The notes under the pieces: model-generated
Seen by the model: the letters and a program-made list of their open reading frames with translations, nothing else
What the model was told of the DNA's origin: nothing
Databases searched by the model: none
NCBI RefSeq assembly: GCF_000382445.1
Contig: NZ_KB905472.1
Coordinates: forward strand, 1,297,216 to 1,337,782
Direction: 5' to 3'
DNA: 40,567 nt
Source of the DNA: Phocaeicola massiliensis B84634 = Timone 84634 = DSM 17679 = JCM 13223
Lineage (GTDB): Bacteria; Bacteroidota; Bacteroidia; Bacteroidales; Bacteroidaceae
Made by a program: the position numbers and the translations under genes
Shown here: positions 1 through 8,800 of the stretch, one piece after another
How the letters are laid out: each line of letters opens with the position of its first letter
Numbering within the stretch: the stretch's first letter is position 1

Positions 1-22
1 TCTTTCGCCATAATCATTGTTG

Positions 23-235
23 TTATTTGGTTATGGCGCAAAGGTAGGTTTGTGAATAATGTGCGTCAAGGCGGAAAATAGAATGCTTACGTTTATGGTC
101 GAATGTATGCCGGTACTCCCAGCCATTCTCACTATTCTCATCATCTTTCCCGAAGCCATAAAACAGTATCCACTTGGAGCGTCCTGTACGTACAAGACAA
201 TCCTGCCGCTTCTTTGTGCCGTAAATCTTTTCCAT
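23..235 (-). CDS. Small phage protein, probably truncated
   Basis: A 70-residue ORF starting MEKIYGTKKRQDCLVRTGRS. The first 48 residues, ending at FDHK, resemble a conserved protein of unknown function that I recall from Bacteroides phages, where it is considerably longer. After residue 48 (about position 92) the resemblance stops, and a basic 22-residue tail runs to the stop. The breakpoint coincides with a 20-bp motif at 71-90 that recurs inverted at the right end of the window, so the gene may have been cut by recombination. A -7-like element (TACTTTTG on the minus strand, 257-264) lies about 20 bp upstream of the ATG. The start at 235 is preferred over the out-of-frame ATG at 240 because only this frame gives the recognisable sequence. 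No function is assigned. Confidence 0.5.
   Translation of the reverse strand: MEKIYGTKKRQDCLVRTGRSKWILFYGFGKDDENSENGWEYRHTFDHKRKHSIFRLDAHYSQTYLCAITK
39..69 (-). promoter_or_regulatory. Bacteroides-type promoter reading off the left end
   Basis: On the minus strand TTG (69-67) is followed by a 20-bp spacer and TACCTTTG (46-39). This matches the Bacteroides -33 (TTTG-like) and -7 (TAnnTTTG) arrangement. It reads toward position 1, where ATG codons occur at 17 and 11 on the minus strand. The served gene is outside the window, or is the integrase if the molecule is circular. The 20-bp motif at 71-90 lies directly upstream, where an activator or recombinase could bind. Confidence 0.5.
71..90 (+). 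repeat. Left copy of a 20-bp inverted motif
   Basis: GCGGAAAATAGAATGCTTAC here matches the reverse complement of 40474-40493 at 19 of 20 positions. The two copies point outward from the element. It sits directly upstream of a Bacteroides-type promoter and at the point where the truncated phage gene loses its family resemblance. Its role is unknown; an integrase arm site or a regulator site are options. Confidence 0.6.
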
Positions 236-256
236 TGCATGAATTTTGATTTACGA

Positions 257-264
257 CAAAAGTA
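257..264 (-). promoter_or_regulatory. -7-like element before the small left-end gene
   Basis: TACTTTTG on the minus strand fits the Bacteroides -7 consensus TAnnTTTG and lies about 20 bp upstream of the ATG at 235. No clear -33 TTTG is visible at the expected distance, so this is a weak call. Confidence 0.3.
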
Positions 265-302
265 GCGGATACCGAGCGGATTAGTATGTTATCTTTTTCC
301 CG

Positions 303-1793
303 TCAGGTAAAATTGTATTTTCGTTTGCCTCCGTCAAACATTTCACATTTGAGAACTGTTTCAAATGGAAAGCCGTCCTCAATATCGCTGATTTGGTCAA
401 GAATACCTTTCATCTCAACCGATGCAGTAAAGAACTTTCCCCATTCTTGAGTCCTGGGATTGCGGAACGATACCAGATAACGGTCTTCCCCTTCTTTGGT
501 GTCTATTCCTGTTTCAAAATCATGTATCTCAATTGGAATATTTACGATGTCGCTCAAACGCATAACCTTGCCGGGAAAGCGTTTTTTTCCATCTGCTGGA
601 GTGTACGTAACACCCATTTCGGAAAATTTCTTCATGTTGTTCTTGGTAAGTATATAAAATAAATGTTTGCAATCTGCATGGCAGGCCATACCCTTGAATG
701 AACCGATTATTTGCTGTCTCCGTTTCCGTGATTTAATCTTGGAAAGTTTTCGGGCTGCATTTACTTTTGTCCGTTTTCGTAGCAATGTATAGTCGCCGTA
801 GTTGACAAAGCCAAGGGCATCCATACCGGAGGATATGGGAGCCACTTTTTCGCTTGGTTTTATTGTCAGCCCTATTTGAGCTGCTTCATAGTGTAGTTTG
901 TCCCGCAATTTCCACAAATCACGTTTACTCTCACCGAGAATAAAGATGTCATCACAAAAACGGAAGTAATGTTTTGCACCATATTCATCAATCATCCGGT
1001 GATCAATATCATTATGGTAAAGGTTTCCAAAGAATTGTGAGGAACGCAGTCCTTTGCTTATGCCATTCTTCCCGTTGGGATATAGTGCTTTGACAAAATT
1101 TTCAAGAATAGGCAATAAGACAGGGTCTCCGACATATCGCCTGATTGTGGAGATTAATATATCATGGTCAATACTGTCATAATATCCTTTATAATCGCTT
1201 TGATAATAATAGTGTATATTGGGGTTCTCTGCCAATGTATCCTGCACCTGATGGAACAGACCATGCGGTCCGCGTCCTTGTATGGATGCAGCCGTTGTTT
1301 CTATCAATAGGGGTGAAAGATGCTTTTCCAACGGCTCCATAATCGCATTGCTTCCAATACGCTCTATGACTGACGGGGCTTGCACAATTCTTACTTTCGG
1401 TCCGTCATCCACAGTAAACGACTTGAGGTTCTTTATACGGAATGTGCCGTTACCTATCTGTTCTTTCAGCGCATCAAGTATCTTATGCTTGTTTTTTACA
1501 TAACGGGCCATTCTTGGTGAACATTCAATGCCATCTATTACAGCTATCTCTCTTTGCCGATTTCCGCTTCGGGTATCTGCACTTCTCAGATTTGCCATGA
1601 CACGCTTGAATGACCTTTCCAAATTCTCATCGGATATAATCTCCGGTATGAGATTATATAACGGATAACAGACCGCAGTTGCAGCTACGGCCGGTTGGAA
1701 TAAATCGTATATATCGCTGACCGCCTTCCGGTCTCGTGGGGAGTGGTCCAACCTCTCCCCACATGTGGTTAAAGATATGTTCCGGCTTTCCAT
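303..1793 (-). CDS. DGR reverse transcriptase with C-terminal extension
   Basis: A 496-residue reverse transcriptase that would copy the adjacent TR transcript into mutagenised cDNA. Visible motifs: SDYKGYYDSID (motif A, around residue 200), KGLRSSQFFGN (around 245-253, the GxxxSQ form typical of DGR enzymes) and RFCDD (around 278-282), an FCDD variant of the YxDD catalytic box. The call rests mainly on the TR/VR pair beside it. The gene starts about 110 bp downstream of TR. The last 85 or so residues (from MRLSDIV to the end) follow the polymerase core and have the beta-rich look of small phage OB-fold ssDNA-binding proteins (…EFFTAS…FPFETVLK… pattern); this is inference. No avd-like accessory gene is seen nearby. 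An alternative identity as a group II intron or retron enzyme is unlikely given the matched repeats. Confidence 0.92.
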   Translation of the reverse strand: MESRNISLTTCGERLDHSPRDRKAVSDIYDLFQPAVAATAVCYPLYNLIPEIISDENLERSFKRVMANLRSADTRSGNRQREIAVIDGIECSPRMARYVKNKHKILDALKEQIGNGTFRIKNLKSFTVDDGPKVRIVQAPSVIERIGSNAIMEPLEKHLSPLLIETTAASIQGRGPHGLFHQVQDTLAENPNIHYYYQSDYKGYYDSIDHDILISTIRRYVGDPVLLPILENFVKALYPNGKNGISKGLRSSQFFGNLYHNDIDHRMIDEYGAKHYFRFCDDIFILGESKRDLWKLRDKLHYEAAQIGLTIKPSEKVAPISSGMDALGFVNYGDYTLLRKRTKVNAARKLSKIKSRKRRQQIIGSFKGMACHADCKHLFYILTKNNMKKFSEMGVTYTPADGKKRFPGKVMRLSDIVNIPIEIHDFETGIDTKEGEDRYLVSFRNPRTQEWGKFFTASVEMKGILDQISDIEDGFPFETVLKCEMFDGGKRKYNFT

Positions 1794-2012
1794 TAATAAA
1801 TATATATTATCATGCTGTTGCCGAGGCTCGAATCCCTCGGAGAATGGCGGTGGTAATCTCGTACCTGTGCAGGGTCTCCGATTAATTTAACCAACAGAAT
1901 TTCAGACGCGCCCCGTAGTTCGTGTTCGAGTTCGATGAAGCGTTGTTCGCGTTCGCATAAGCGAGACCGCTGTTCGCATTCGAGTTGTTGCCGGACCGCA
2001 AAACACAACGGC
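1794..2012 (-). ncRNA. Putative TR-containing DGR RNA with structured spacer
   Basis: The template RNA should begin at or before TR and run into the roughly 109-nt spacer before the reverse transcriptase ATG. On the minus strand the spacer shows CTGTTG (1897-1892) complementary to CAACAG (1820-1815), enclosing a perfect 6-bp hairpin CCGAGG/CCTCGG (1840-1821) and a smaller GGTA/TACC hairpin. In the Bordetella phage DGR a structured spacer downstream of TR is needed for cDNA priming, so this is the natural equivalent. Ends are not mapped. Part of the hairpin resembles a tRNA T-arm, but no tRNA is present. Confidence 0.55.
1903..2012 (-). repeat. DGR template repeat (TR)
   Basis: A 110-bp segment aligned without gaps to 2915-3024. 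Eleven positions differ, and every one is an adenine in TR on the minus strand (9 A-to-T, 2 A-to-G). TR holds 25 such adenines, so 44% are changed, while none of the other 85 positions is. In the reading frame of VR the TR would encode ten Asn codons (AAC/AAT), the classic design for maximal amino-acid variety. Its 23-nt 5' flank and 12-nt 3' flank contain no adenine, so they stay constant for homing. It begins only 27 bp after the stop codon of the HigA-like gene. Confidence 0.96.
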
Positions 2013-2039
2013 GCGAGGGATTGTCCGCCTTTTATTTTT

Positions 2040-2351
2040 TTAAAGAGTTATGCTTCCTAAACCGGAAATACTCAAAGACGCCTTCATACCCATGGCCTTA
2101 AACACTCGCGCAATGGTGGAAAGGGTCAGATTACGTCCGCTTTCTATCTTGGATACTTGTGAACGCTGTACACCGATTTTTTGTGCCAATTCCTCTTGGG
2201 TCATGTTTTGGGATTTACGGGCTTTTTTTATGGCTTCCCCAATCAAAAATGATTGCAATTCAGCTTCATACTTATCCCTGTGCGGTGTACCGACCTCACC
2301 TATATGTTTATCCTTAACTTCATCAAGGGTATAAAATTTAATTGCTTCCAT
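2040..2351 (-). CDS. higA: HigA-like antitoxin, XRE-family HTH
   Basis: A 103-residue protein with an XRE-type helix-turn-helix in its middle and C-terminal half (IGEAIKKARKSQNMTQEELA, then IGVQRSQVSKIESGRNLTL). The N-terminal 35 or so residues form a short leader, as in other HigA-like antitoxins. It would neutralise the toxin encoded 4 bp upstream and repress their common promoter. The order toxin then antitoxin is the HigBA arrangement. The gene lies between the VR and TR of the DGR and its stop is 27 bp before TR, so the TR transcript is probably a continuation of this one. A plain phage repressor is an alternative, but the tight pairing with a toxin-like gene favours antitoxin. Confidence 0.85.
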   Translation of the reverse strand: MEAIKFYTLDEVKDKHIGEVGTPHRDKYEAELQSFLIGEAIKKARKSQNMTQEELAQKIGVQRSQVSKIESGRNLTLSTIARVFKAMGMKASLSISGLGSITL

Positions 2352-2355
2352 ATAC

Positions 2356-2700
2356 TTATTTTTTTGAGTTGAAATATAATATTCTGACGGCTTCCGCCTT
2401 GTTTATCTCTTTGCGTGGGGTCTTTTGTGTTTTCTTCACAAATCCATGCGTGGCAATGACCAACGTTTCCGCGTCGGTGTCCCAAAAAGCCAACAGACGA
2501 TATTGAATACCTTTATACAGGGTGCGAAACTCCCAAATGTCAGTATCATCTAATTTCTTGAATAAATCTTTGTCCATATAACCATTGGCTACCTTATCTA
2601 CATTATAGATAATTTTATCCTTAACATCTTGGCGCAGAGTGTCAAGAAATGCATCGGCTTCACTCGACATTATTACTTTGAATCTCGTTTTCAATTCCAT
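2356..2700 (-). CDS. higB: HigB-like toxin (RelE/Gp49 family)
   Basis: A 114-residue basic protein resembling phage-derived Gp49-like/HigB toxins, which are ribosome-dependent mRNA interferases of the RelE/ParE fold. Diagnostic features are the central LFKKLDDTDIWEFRTLYKGI block, the beta-strand run YRLLAFWD, and the C-terminal ATHGFVKKTQKTPRKEI followed by a helix with AEAVR. It is first in a two-gene operon with the HTH antitoxin. A promoter and 16-bp palindromic operator lie just upstream. The start at 2700 sits at the right distance from the -7 element. The likely role is element stability or phage defence, and it may also set expression of the DGR downstream. Confidence 0.85.
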   Translation of the reverse strand: MELKTRFKVIMSSEADAFLDTLRQDVKDKIIYNVDKVANGYMDKDLFKKLDDTDIWEFRTLYKGIQYRLLAFWDTDAETLVIATHGFVKKTQKTPRKEINKAEAVRILYFNSKK

Positions 2701-2720
2701 ATCTTATATCATTCACAATG

Positions 2721-2752
2721 CAAATATAGTGAAAATGTTCTATATATGGAAC
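2721..2752 (-). promoter_or_regulatory. Promoter and palindromic operator of higBA
   Basis: On the minus strand TATATTTG (2728-2721) is an exact TAnnTTTG -7 element. Immediately upstream, at 2737-2752, is GTTCTATATATGGAAC, an imperfect palindrome with GTTC/GAAC arms. It covers the expected -33 position and is well placed for repression by the HTH antitoxin. It is the only recognisable promoter before higB, higA, TR and the reverse transcriptase. Confidence 0.6.
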
Positions 2753-2801
2753 GTTTTACAGACAAAAATACAACCATATAAAAATTAGTTTCAAAAATCG
2801 A

Positions 2802-2815
2802 CTCGCTTACGCGAG
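2802..2815 (-). other. Small GTAA-loop hairpin downstream of VR
   Basis: CTCGC-GTAA-GCGAG on the minus strand: a 5-bp stem and 4-nt loop, followed by TCGATTTTTG. It lies about 100 bp past the VR. DGR targets often carry a hairpin downstream of VR, but usually closer, so it may simply be a second terminator element. Confidence 0.4.
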
Positions 2816-2850
2816 AAAAAGAAAGAGGGAGCAGCCTACGGCTCTCCCTC
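2816..2850 (-). terminator. Rho-independent terminator of the fibre gene
   Basis: On the minus strand GAGGGAG-AGCC pairs with GGCT-(G)-CTCCCTC around a 3-nt loop (11 bp with one bulged base), followed by TTTCTTTTT. It lies 32 bp after the fibre stop codon and separates the fibre transcript from the higBA-TR-RT transcript. Confidence 0.8.
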
Positions 2851-2881
2851 CAACGCTTTTTTCGAAATCACGAGGTCCGCT

Positions 2882-5800
2882 CTATTCAATTATAACGAAT
2901 TTTCCGCGGAAGGCCAGACGCGCCCCGCAGTTCGAGTACGAGTACGATGAAGCGTTGTACGCGTACGCATAAGCGAGACCGCTGAACGCATACGAGTCGT
3001 AGCCGGACCGCAAAACACAACGGCCTCGGCTTCCACTTATCCAAAATCCTGCTGCATAATGTGTTACATACATACTTGTATCTCCCTTGTGTACTCTGCT
3101 GGGCAATACATCGCACTTGGCACCATGTACTATGCGCACGACACAATTTCCATTGGAAGCGTCAACTGTTTTAACAGTCCGTTCGGTTTTGTTTACGGGG
3201 TCATAAATATGCGCTGTATAATCTATTGGATATGAACTGTCGTTCTCCGTGCATTTTGCCTTGTAGAACGCTTCATAGCTCGGCACATTAAAAGCGATAT
3301 AGTCCATCCATTCTGAATCACAACCCACATAATGCTTCAATCCAAGTATGGAGTTGAGCGTATTGCCGGTATTATTGCTGTCAGCCATGCCAATGGAATC
3401 CAGTTTATTCAGAATGCTGTCATGTCCGCCATTGCCCACAACCGACTGTTCGTTGGTTGTTCCGCTCAAAGCCCACCATAGATTGCTAATCTCTTTATGC
3501 TGTTCGTAATCCTGCAACTGATAGCCGACTCCACGTAAGCGGCAGATGTTTTGGAAATCCTTTGCCGTGTAATTCAAACCGCCGATAGGCATCTCAATAG
3601 GATTACCCTCACTGTCGTATTTCCATTCGTTAGATGTAACGGACGTTCCGTTGCCTTTCTTCGAACGTATATCACCGGAAAGGCTGCGTGGCATCTTCAA
3701 ACCGTCAACGGTAATAGGATATACACCGACCAGACTGTCGTTGTCGCCAACCGTGTGTTCGGTCCATTCGGGTTCTATGGCTTCAATACTGCTACTGTCT
3801 ACAACAAGGCACTCTATGTCGCCAATGTCACGGAAAGAAGTGAAATAAAACCATTTTGCACCGTTAGGTATGTCACAGAACACATAATCACCGATGTTGA
3901 AGTCAAAATAGGTATGGCTTACAGACATGATGAACGTACTGAGCACACGGTTGTTTTCATCAGTGAACACGCCTCCAAGCCGGGCATGGTTCAGACCGGG
4001 CCATCTTACCTGCTTCATTCCTCTCACATCCATCTTGTAGCTGTTCGTATTGGATGCGGTGGTTATGACATCCTCGCCTATGACTTCACCGACAACGGCA
4101 TCAATCGCATACACTCCGGTATTTTCCATATATAGCAATTCCGACAACAGGGATTTTCTGCTATGCAATGCAGTTGAGAGCGGTTCGGTCTCTGTTATAG
4201 AAGGGAAAAAATACTTTACTTGGTTCTTGTAGTCGTTCACTCCCTTGTACCAATGGTGCGGAGCATGCCAGAATATATCAAAGCCCTCTCCGGCGGTGTC
4301 CGTTATGTCAAAGCTGCTGCCGTTTTTCAGGTAGTTGAAATCCGTATCGCTTAACTGCACGCCTTCCATCTGGTTTTTCTTCGTGTTGAATGAGCATTTA
4401 TAGGCATGGCATCCTTTCTTGATGGCAAGGGTATGCCCGCTTGGAATATATGTGTTGCCATAATCCGCCCCCGTCTTGTTTTCGGGATTGCTATACTTCT
4501 CACACGAATCATTGTCTACCGTATCGCTGATTTTCACAATAGAGAACTGCGAATTATGAAGTTCAAGTTGGGGAAAATACCGGACAAGCTCTTCGATTTC
4601 GTTCTGCTCTATCAGTTCGACCAATATCCATCGTCCGGTTATTCCGCTACACTGTCCTTTTTCATCGTACGCATTACCATTCGCATCCAATCCTATAGCC
4701 CCACCGTTTTTTATGGAACGAAGCATTTCAACACTCGCTGTAGCATTTACGTTGGGAATACGGACGGTTTTCAATTCACTTGCATTGACCACCTGTTCCA
4801 ACAGAGTCATCGTTTCAATATACGGACATTCATTCACGAATATTTTTGTAACCTTACTGACACCACCAAGAGAAAGCCCGCCGGGATAAGTCAGATTAGG
4901 CAGATTGTTCAATACAAGTTCAGTGATAGTACCGGGAAGGGCAAGCGTACTTATCGGAGAAGTTTCAGCAAACGTTATTGCAGACAAAGAAGTATTATCG
5001 GCATGCACACTCTCCATTCGTGGACACTTTGAGCAATTGACGGTTATAATTTCCGTGTTTCGAATATCCAATGTAGTGAGAAACGGCATGTCTCCTAAAT
5101 CCAAATTGGTAAGAAATCCGGTGTTTCCGGGCGACATTTTCCATTCCTTATGATTTTCACTGCCGAGATACAGTTCCTGTAGCAACGACATTTTTGAAAG
5201 GGTATTTCCGAATTGAGGGTCAATACTTACTTCACTTAAATCTATCATGCTCATGCGGTCTGCCTGATATATGTACAGCATGATGTTTTCCCCATGCTGG
5301 AAATCTGTGAATGTACCGCTTTCCCCTGCCTTCAGAAAGATTCCCTGTGTAATGTTTCCACTATCGTTACCGATACCGAAATACCCACTCTTGGCCGCTT
5401 TAAATCTGATGACTGCACCTTCTTTTGCACCGATACGTCCACCAATATAACCGCTTTCTGCCTTGAAATCCCCACAGCGGTAGTATCCGTCACGGATGCG
5501 CCAGCGTTGTTCTATAAAAGCGGGAAGAGATGTCAGTCCCAGCCCTTGCAATGCATAGAAATAGAGGTCGTTATATCCTGTATATTTGATATACTTCCGT
5601 TCTCCGTCATAACTTGAAACAACTTTAGGCCATTTTTTCATTATCTGTTTTACAAAATAATAGTCAGCCCCCTTGGGAGAAAACGGTCCGGCACCGATTC
5701 CAAGTGTATCGGGAAGCGAACGCATCGTATCTGCTATTGCAGGCAATGTAATTGTATTGGCATTTTGGTCTACATCCATAGTCTGCTGACCACGTATATC

Positions 5801-8800
5801 ATTCCAAAGCACGCTTCCTCTTCCGGCGTATGCACTGTTTGTCAGGTCACCGGGGTCAACTTCCGGGTCAATGGTTTGCCCGCCGTCATTATCCTTCCCG
5901 TTACAGGTATCACAGTCATAAACTTTATTAAGATACATTCTTCGTGCTTCCATACCGTTTGCTCCGCTATAAACACCGTCCTTGACGCTGCAGCCGTCTT
6001 CAAGGAAGAACATCGGTTGCATGTTTTTCGCCTGTTGGTCGACAGCGGCAAGATAATCGGTGAAAAGATAATAGGAAACCAATGAGTACGGATTGATGTA
6101 TTTCCACATCTGTGTCTTCCAAATTTCCTGCCATTTCCCTGCGAGTTCTTCCTTGGCATAATCGCAACTATCACAGAATTTCAGGACTTGATAAAGGTCA
6201 TAAGGAACTTTTCGTCCCATAGCCAAGTCTATCTGTAGCTGGTCATCGTCTATCATGCATTCAAAGTACCTTGTCCACATCGGATAAGTATCCTGTCCGA
6301 GTTTGAGTTTCGTTACCCACGAGGACTCTGCGGTAGTAGGTTCCATCATGTCTTCAACGCTGCCAACCCCTTGCCACCAGTTCATTCCATCATATGTGAG
6401 CAATTCGTAACCGCTTACCGGATTAAGAACCTTGCCTGTAATCTTCCACTTGCCGTTTTCCTGCTTCATCTCTCCGGCTTGTCGCGTCCACTCTCCCCGT
6501 TCGTATGACATAAACCGGTAGTCCTGCCCGCAATATAGGGAAAGAAGATAAAGCTTTTCTTTATCGGTGGTAATATCATTCTTAAAACGTGTTTCTATCT
6601 GGTCGAGGCTTTCGCCATTTTGTCCGAAATATTCCACAAAATCTCCATAGTTCACGCAGCCTTTATTGTAACCGGGAGTATCTTTAAACCCAAGCGCAAC
6701 CTGTTCTCCCTTATCCTCTTTCCAGTTTCCTTTTGCATGAAACCATGCGTCTGTCAAGCTTTCCTGTGTAGCACGGAATGCGGCAATGGGATGATTGGCT
6801 GTCGAGTGATTCATTTCCAATCCCTTTAATGATATGTCACTCTTTGCCCAAGTTCCATCGAATGAACGCTGGGCGGGAGTCAGGTAATTACTTCCGAGTG
6901 CACGAAATGTGGCATTCATCAAACCGCACACACCGCAGTCGTTGGCATTGGAGCTGTCGGAATAATCCACTTTCACCGTTATTATTTTTACCGGAATAGA
7001 ATCTTCGCCTACACGGACATAACCTATTTTCATCAGTTTATATGATATTTGAGCATCTTCACTGTCATAATCCGGATAAATAGGAGTTACCTCCCAACCA
7101 TCATTCTTTTGAAGATAGAAACGGTCGTTCTTGATAGGCCGTTTTGCCGAAGTGGTTCCCTGCCTGCGCCATTGCACATTGATAGCCTTAAAACTTCTCC
7201 ACGGCATAGTCGGATGATAATAGAACAACGTACATTTGAACTTCTTGCTTGTATCAATATCACTGTCAAACGTGTCAAAAGTTTGCTGGTCTGACACGAC
7301 CACATAATAAGGTATGCCTTTTGCGGAAAGGGCTTCTATTGTCGGACGGTTCTGTGTATCAAGCACATTCTCCGCTTCATACTCCTGTATCATTGCTGAA
7401 GTATCAGTCAACTTGCACAAATAGTTTCTAAAAGCTTGCGCCCATTCATAATGACTGTTGTAGGCAAGTACATAATACAAATACAAGTCTCCTTCCGTTC
7501 CGTCAAATGTTATGGTTTTTGAATTAAGGATAGCACCGCTATTGCTGATATATCCTATACAGCCGACCTCTTCACCATTCAAATACAGTTTGATACAGGA
7601 ATAATTGCTTCCCCCACGTGATACATAAATGGTAGATGGTTCTACAACTACGGCCATGGTAATTTTTTCACCTTGTCGGAATGAGCGTTCCACCAAAGCC
7701 GGTTGTCCAGTCTTGCAGTATATTGCAGCTTTATTTCCACAGACATAGAAACCGGCTCCGCTATCAGGGTCATAGCATTCTATCAGCTTTGAATCAGCTT
7801 CCTTGATATTTTTGGTAGCAAAGGCAAATTGGATGGCACATCCGCTCGTAGTTTCCACTGATGCGTTTCCAAAAGGATGGTAATCCAATATTTCAGCTGT
7901 TACATTTTCTGCAATACGCAAAGAACGCTCCTTGAGAAAGTCTACAAATCCGTTGCTTGACCAGTTTGCACCTCTTACATCCATTGTCACTCCGTTATGT
8001 GTGATAGTATGGTCGCTCTCACTGTTGCTACGTGTAGAAAAATCATATCCGAACAAAGCACCGTCCTTGATCGCTATATCAATGGCACTCCCTTTTATCG
8101 TAACCTTGATTTCATTGGTGGATACACCGCCACTTTCGGCATGTACGGTAATACTTTGGCTTCCGTCCGTACTATATCCGCTTATCTGCTTGTTCACTGT
8201 AACCGTTTCGGCAATCATAGCTTCCACAGCTGTAACTTTCTCCTCGCTGTAGAAAACATCTACATGCGTTTCAGTCTTGCCGGAAGTATACGCAGCCACC
8301 TCTACGGTAAGGTTGTCATATAAACGTAACGTGCCGTTGTTCTTGTCATTGAACCTGATGGCGACGATGGGAGTATTACTGTTTTCGTCCACACACATGA
8401 TAGCGGAATAGATGGTGTTTCCCTTTACTCCGGATTTCTTCTCCGTACCGTATATTCGTACAGGATATGCGCCATGCGAAAGTCTTTCTCCGCCACCGAA
8501 TACATTTGTTGGATTGACAGAGATACCTTTGGTATAACTGTCGCTTACCGTTGCTTCACCAAGTTTCTTCCATTCTCCATTATAGAACATCTCCACTACT
8601 GCAAGAATGGATGAAGTGTTATTAGGGAATTTATAGAATTGTCCGATATTTTTTGCCGGACCACCTGCAACAAGGATAGTATCACTTGTGTAATTCAAAG
8701 CCATGGGTTGTTCTACGGTAATGTCCACAGCCATAATGGTAATGGCTTTTTTCTTGGTATTTCCATCCGAATCTGTAGCTTGCACAAAGAAGCTTTTGCT

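Noticed and set aside
1815..1840. tRNA-like T-arm (GGGATTCGAGCC on the minus strand)
   Set aside because: The loop is 8 nt and no acceptor, D or anticodon arms accompany it. It fits better as a hairpin in the DGR spacer.
1793..2008. Minus-strand ORF reading through TR
   Set aside because: It overlaps TR and the spacer, has a biased Arg/Glu composition produced by the repeat, and leaves no room for the DGR RNA; a frame shadow. The ORF at 2886-3146 is its VR counterpart, out of frame with the fibre.
303..2012. Retron or group II intron reverse transcriptase
   Set aside because: The perfectly patterned TR/VR pair and the GxxxSQ motif identify a DGR; no intron domain V or msr/msd layout is seen.
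4406..5032. 208-codon plus-strand ORF opposite the fibre gene
   Set aside because: Composition rich in Ile, Phe, Arg, Cys with no domain pattern; it is the antisense shadow of the fibre reading frame.
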